Source: Syngnathus acus
Lineage: Eukaryota > Chordata > Actinopteri > Syngnathiformes > Syngnathidae
NCBI RefSeq assembly: GCF_901709675.1
Contig: NC_051088.1
Location: forward strand, 21,674,693-21,738,692
Direction: 5' to 3'
Length of the DNA stretch: 64,000 nt
In this document: positions 59,881 through 64,000 of the stretch, piece after piece
Layout of the letters: each line of letters starts with the position of its first letter
Numbering within the stretch: the first letter of the stretch is position 1
Notes under the pieces: generated by a model
Databases searched by the model: none
What the model saw: only the letters and a program-made list of their open reading frames with translations
What the model was told of the DNA's origin: nothing
Position numbers and translations under genes: made by a program

Positions 59881-62800
59881 TAAATAAGGATTACCTGCCC
59901 CGCATTTCAGTATCTAAATGAATCCGCTTTTGTTACGTCTTTTTTTTGTCTATCCATGTTTTGGTGAGGTTCATGGTGGCTGTTGGGGTTGTTTGGAATT
60001 TGGAGACTGCACATCTCTTGACTTTTGACCACATTTGAAAACAGTCCTAATCCACCCAGATGGCACACGGCCCCGATGGTGTCGGGTTGTGTCTTCTTAA
60101 TGCACACTCTGCGCTCATCACAATGAGCGCAACAGTTGGTTAAGTGTCAAGTTTATTTTTAGTATTGGAAAGAATCCCGCCGACGTCTTTGACCGTGGCC
60201 TGAAACTGTCACCGCGCGCATGCACACAATCGCTCGGAATGTTTTGTTTTTTTACGTTGCGTATGAAAGCTTAAAATCACAGCCCAACTCGTTTTGAGTT
60301 CATGTGACTCGTCGCTTCATTCAGACACACAAATTCAAACGATGACAATCTCGCACTGGTTGCTCTTTTAGTGCTTATGCCAAGTTGTGTGTCGAAATAG
60401 AAAACATTTTCTTCAGTTTTCTGCACCAACACCTTGAGTGGCGTGTCCTGAATCTGACTTCTCTGTCTTTTCCGTGTGCAGTCCCAGTGGCTCTGTGCTC
60501 TCCAGTTTGGATCAGGTGAAGAACTACCTTCTGACGGACGGGACCTGCAAATGTGGTCTGGAATGCCCGCTCGTCCTCCACAAGGTAGCAAACCCGCAAC
60601 ATCTTCTTCCACATTCAATTAAAAACATGCATATAAAAGTAAAATGTCTCATGACATCCTTTACGTCGTGTCATTGTCAAATCAAATTTCTGGCGCTTGA
60701 ATGTGAAAATTGTAATCCGTCCCATCATTTCCCGCAATTCGACACAAAACTATCACAGCTGTGAAATCTTACTCTGACATAATCAGATGTATCGATCGAT
60801 TCCTCAGGTGTTCAACTTTGACCCGGGGGCCATGGTCAAGCAGAGGACAGCGGAGGACGTCAAGTCGGACGAGGACGTCACCAAGCTGTGTATTCACAAG
60901 AGGAAACTTTTGGCTGTGGCTACGCTGCACAAGAGCATGGAGAGTCACCCTCCTCTCACTCTGAGCGGCCCTGTCGGAGGTACGTGCGTACGTCTTCAAC
61001 GTACCCGAGGGAAGACGCGCGAGCGGCTCCAAACTGAACCGTGCTTTGTTTGTCCTCAAGGTACGCCGGCGGTGTCGCATTCCGCGAGGCATCGAGCAAT
61101 AAGGACGGTAGCCCACGATGTCCTGGTTAACGCCGCCGGGCCAGACTGCAAGAATCCTTACAAGATGGCGATGGCGGCCGGCCACCAGCAGCAGATGTTT
61201 CCACCTCAGGAGATGGGCGGAGGGCAGCAGGCGGAGCTCTGCGCCGGCTACTCCAGGCTGCAGAGGTTGCCCGGCGGCGACCCGGGCCCCAAATCCCCTT
61301 ACCGGCTCGGCTACGGAGGCATGTTGAGCCCACCCATCTCCGGCACCAAACATTGCGGCGATGGCTCGCAGTCACCCCGCGCGGACACGCTGGCTAGCCC
61401 GGAGGCCTTTCAAAGAAGCAGTTCTTGCGCATTTCCGGGCGCCGGCAGTCCCAGCTCGGCTTCCATCCACGGCAACTCCAGAACGCCTCTTTCCCCACCG
61501 AGCATGATGCGCCACGGCTCCCCTGCGAGCCAAGCAGCCTGTGCCATGGTGAGAAGGACTAGCACGCCGCTCTCGCCCACAGCCACTGCCAAAAGCCCCG
61601 TCATGAACAATATGCCCCGCGGGAACTTCCCCTATGCCATGGACGTGCCCGCTGCAGCCTTCCACCATAAAGCGCATGCCGTACCGCCACCTCCGCCTCC
61701 TCCCTCTGTGCCACCCGCCTGCGTCCTGCAAAAGAGGCAATTGACGTCTGAAAAAGACCCCTTGGGTATCCTGGACCCGATCCCCAGCAAGGCTCCTAGC
61801 CAGCCCCCAGCCAACGCCCCAAACTTCCAGCCTAACATCCACACTCAGGTATCAATGATGAATGTAAACATCCCCCCTCCTGCCATTGTCCCTTTGCCAA
61901 GTAACTTACCTTTGCCCACCGTCAAGCCCGGGCCCATGGGCCACGGCGGCCAAGTTCCGAGGACTCAACAGAGCGCTCCGGCTTCGTCCGTGCCGCCGTC
62001 CCCGGTCACCTCCCCGGTTCACATGGCGGGATCGGCCCTGGGGCGAGCGGAAGCTTCGCCCCATCGCTCGCGCTCGTCGTCAACCTCCTCTGAGCACGGG
62101 AACTTTGCCGTGCCATCGGGGCATCAGGCCGCATGCGGCGCCTTGAAGGTCCCCCCTCGGTCCCCGAGATCGGCCATGGGCTCTCCCAGGCCAGCTATGC
62201 CCCCCAGCCCTTCCGGCAACAGGAATGACTCCATCCATCAGTACCGAGATCCCCAGCTGCTTGGCGCTCTTCAGCACAACAACGCCGCCGCCGCCACGTA
62301 CTCGCCCACCTCCTCCTCTTCCTCCTTGCCCTCACCTAGCGCTTCCCAGAAGGGCCAGGCAGGACTGCTGAGGATGCCCCTCAACCAGATTCTCAACCAA
62401 CAGAATGCTGCCTCCTTCCCAGCCAGCAGTCTCCTGTCAGCAGCAGCCAAAGCACAGCTAGCACATCAAAACAAACACGGCACTACCGGTGCGGCGGCGG
62501 CGGCAGCGGCTGCTCTCGCGGGTGGCGGGGCAAACGGAGGCGGCGGGCACCCCGGCTCCACCAGCGCTCATCCCGGCCTGGAAGGACACAGCACTTTAAA
62601 CTCCATGCTCCCGCCAAACTTCACCATGCTGCTCAACTGCCCCGAGGGTCAGAGCGGTCGAGCGGCTCTCCGAGACAAGCTGATGGCTCAGCAGAGGGAC
62701 CCCATACGCAAACGAAGGCAACCGTCGGGCAACGCCTCGGTCAACCACGACGCCAACATGGGCTACGGCACGCTCAGCAAAGCTAACATGGGGGGGCCGC

Positions 62801-63346
62801 AGATGGCAGCAGAGCAGGCGCGGAAGGCCGGTCGTCTCGGAAACCTCCCACCCAACGCCTCCATGGCCCAACTCCTCCAGTCCATGAGCGGCCAGAGCTC
62901 CCACAACATGGGCCACCACCCCGGCCTCAGCCCAGGACCGTCTCCTCAAGGAGCCCCTCAGCTCCACTACAACGACTCCACGGCCAAGGTCCCCCAGCAG
63001 AACGTCATGGGCCAGCAGAGGCTTCGGGTCCAAGTGGACGGCATGCAGAGTTGTCCCGGCATGGACGCCGCGGGAGGTCACTTGGGCTCGCGGCAGGGTC
63101 AGTTTCCCGACATGATGTCCCAGATGAAGGCCGCCGCCTTAAATAACTGCGGGCCTCGAGGTTCCACCGGTGGACTCGTAGCCCCCGACGGCAGGCCGCT
63201 CGGACGACCGCACACCAATCCCCCGCCGCTATCCCATTCCGGGCCTCACCCCTCGCAGCACAACCTCCATCATAGCGTAGGACAGACTAACATGGCGGTA
63301 ATGGCGACCGGAGATGGAAGTTGTACAAAGAACATGTCTGACACAG
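59368..63346 (+). CDS. mbd5: Methyl-CpG-binding domain protein 5, N-terminal part (runs off window)
   Basis: Nuclear chromatin-associated protein. In vertebrates its MBD-like domain directs it to heterochromatin, and haploinsufficiency in humans causes the 2q23.1 neurodevelopmental disorder. Exons seen: 59368-59477, 60482-60584, 60808-60979, 61061-63346, giving 2671 nt and 890 complete codons of an expected 1,400-1,500. Residues about 16-80 form the MBD ([42 protein letters not shown]). Then come [20 protein letters not shown] and a long Pro/Ser/His/Gln-rich region with family blocks [35 protein letters not shown] and [14 protein letters not shown], plus a poly-Ala run. ATG context has G at -3, and MNGGKDCE matches human MNGGKECD. 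The C-terminal PWWP domain would lie outside the window. Confidence 0.96.
59478..60481 (+). other. mbd5: mbd5 intron after coding exon 1
   Basis: 1.0 kb, gtagga to gtgtgcag. It contains two imperfect copies of a segment with GATTGGTGTG and ATTAATTGTTATAAT (about 59580-59640 and 59695-59755) and an AT microsatellite at 59858-59882. No gene was seen. Confidence 0.6.
60482..60584 (+). CDS. mbd5: mbd5 coding exon 2
   Basis: Encodes [20 protein letters not shown] then [15 protein letters not shown], the core of the MBD with its three cysteines. Acceptor gtgtgcag, donor gtagca; ends in phase 0. Confidence 0.95.
60808..60979 (+). CDS. mbd5: mbd5 coding exon 3
   Basis: Encodes [20 protein letters not shown] then [20 protein letters not shown] and a Ser/Pro linker. 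Donor gtacgt starts an 81-bp intron that keeps the frame open. Splicing gives GG-TPAV, close to human GGTNATPVV. Confidence 0.88.
61061..63346 (+). CDS. mbd5: mbd5 coding exon 4 (large)
   Basis: A 2,286-nt exon in one frame: low-complexity Pro/Ser/Gly sequence with conserved islands such as [49 protein letters not shown] and [23 protein letters not shown] run at 62491-62520 encodes poly-alanine. Acceptor tcctcaag. The donor ACACAG/gtgaga at 63347 closes it in phase 1, and the downstream exon is outside the window. Confidence 0.88.
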
Positions 63347-64000
63347 GTGAGAAACAACAAGCGTTGATATTTTATCGCAACACGCCTGCCTTGATGTCAT
63401 CTTACGTAACAGTGTCTCTGCATCCCCAAGAACAGTCAAATGTGTTTTGAGACTTTGAGTCAGGATCAACAAAAAAGATTTAGCTGTGTCATTCAGGCTG
63501 CGGCTGAGCTAATGAGTAGGCCAAATGTCAACGGGGGCTTAATCGTCACCCAGCCCGGGTTTCTCCTCGTTGATATTCGCATGCTTGTTGACCAAGAAAC
63601 AGATGGAAACAAGAGCTGCATCATGCTTTGAGCAAAATGGCCCGGATAGGCCGCTCTATAGAGCTTCTCATGGCTGGTCGCTATAGCAACGACAGACCCT
63701 GAATACGGAGGAGAGTAAAAACCTTGACGAGGGTTTACGCGTCGCGTATGACATCGTGTGCGAAGCTCTGATCATTTGAGCGTGCGCTAATATGTATTGA
63801 CTCTGTATTGGTGGCTTTTTTTTTTTTTTCTTGTGATCACTGCAGAACTTTGCTGCTGGCCACCTATTCTTAGGTTTTCCAGTCAAGTCATTAAAGTCCA
63901 GATGATCCCTTTTCGATATCATAAATGAAGGAGTGCGATGTGAAAGGCTTATGAGTAGCGCACTGCAAAACATGGACACCTCTATACTATTAATAAACGG
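63347..64000 (+). other. mbd5: mbd5 intron, right edge of window
   Basis: Begins gtgaga directly after the large coding exon. No further mbd5 exon was recognised before the window ends; it holds a T-run at 63818-63830. Confidence 0.55.

Noticed and set aside
60769-61353. 194-residue minus-strand frame opposite mbd5
   Set aside because: Shadow frame of GC-rich mbd5 coding sequence with no family resemblance.
62596-63081. 161-residue minus-strand frame opposite mbd5
   Set aside because: Antisense shadow of the large mbd5 exon.
60787-63450. A single 887-residue mbd5 frame
   Set aside because: It reads through an 81-bp intron, starts inside an upstream intron and runs past the splice donor at 63347. 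The spliced model agrees better with the family.

Overview
The window is nuclear DNA of a ray-finned fish, probably a percomorph teleost. Three vertebrate genes are recognisable exon by exon, and the non-coding DNA has teleost-type mobile elements and microsatellites. No bacterial, viral or plasmid gene organisation was seen. Gene order and orientation, acvr2a (+) / orc4 (-) / mbd5 (+), match the ACVR2A-ORC4-MBD5 block of human 2q22-q23, so this is a conserved syntenic segment.

Layout. Positions 1-30,900 are gene-free. They hold unique sequence with several candidate conserved non-coding elements, microsatellites, tandem duplications, a large foldback and two short inverted-repeat elements. 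This fits the desert known upstream of ACVR2A in vertebrates. Positions 30,925-52,620 carry acvr2a: a TATA-less promoter (ETS and YY1 motifs), a 5' leader with many upstream ATGs, 11 coding exons (521 codons) and a 3' UTR of about 3.9 kb with an embedded SINE-like repeat. Positions 53,165-56,130 carry orc4 on the minus strand: 13 coding exons in 2.2 kb, 434 codons, with introns of 57-104 bp. Positions 56,940-64,000 carry the 5' half of mbd5: a CpG-rich NRF1-type promoter area, untranslated sequence, and four coding exons giving 890 codons, including the methyl-CpG-binding-like domain. The remainder, including the PWWP domain expected from the family, lies beyond the right edge.

The genes are not an operon. 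acvr2a is a type II activin/BMP receptor serine/threonine kinase, orc4 is an ATPase-fold subunit of the origin recognition complex, and mbd5 is a nuclear chromatin-associated protein. acvr2a and orc4 converge with about 0.55 kb between their predicted poly(A) signals. orc4 and mbd5 are head to head with about 1 kb between promoter candidates, and two CTCF-like motifs lie in that gap.

No novel multi-gene system was found. The best leads are: stop-free introns of a multiple of three (one GC-AG) in orc4 and mbd5; a 57-bp orc4 intron; CTCF-like motifs whose orientations would suit a domain boundary near orc4; a 65-bp-arm foldback; a MITE beginning 24 bp after the acvr2a exon 2 splice donor; and a short terminal-inverted-repeat family with one copy upstream and one in an acvr2a intron. 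Exon boundaries were set by eye from reading frame, splice sites and remembered vertebrate orthologues. No alignment was run.
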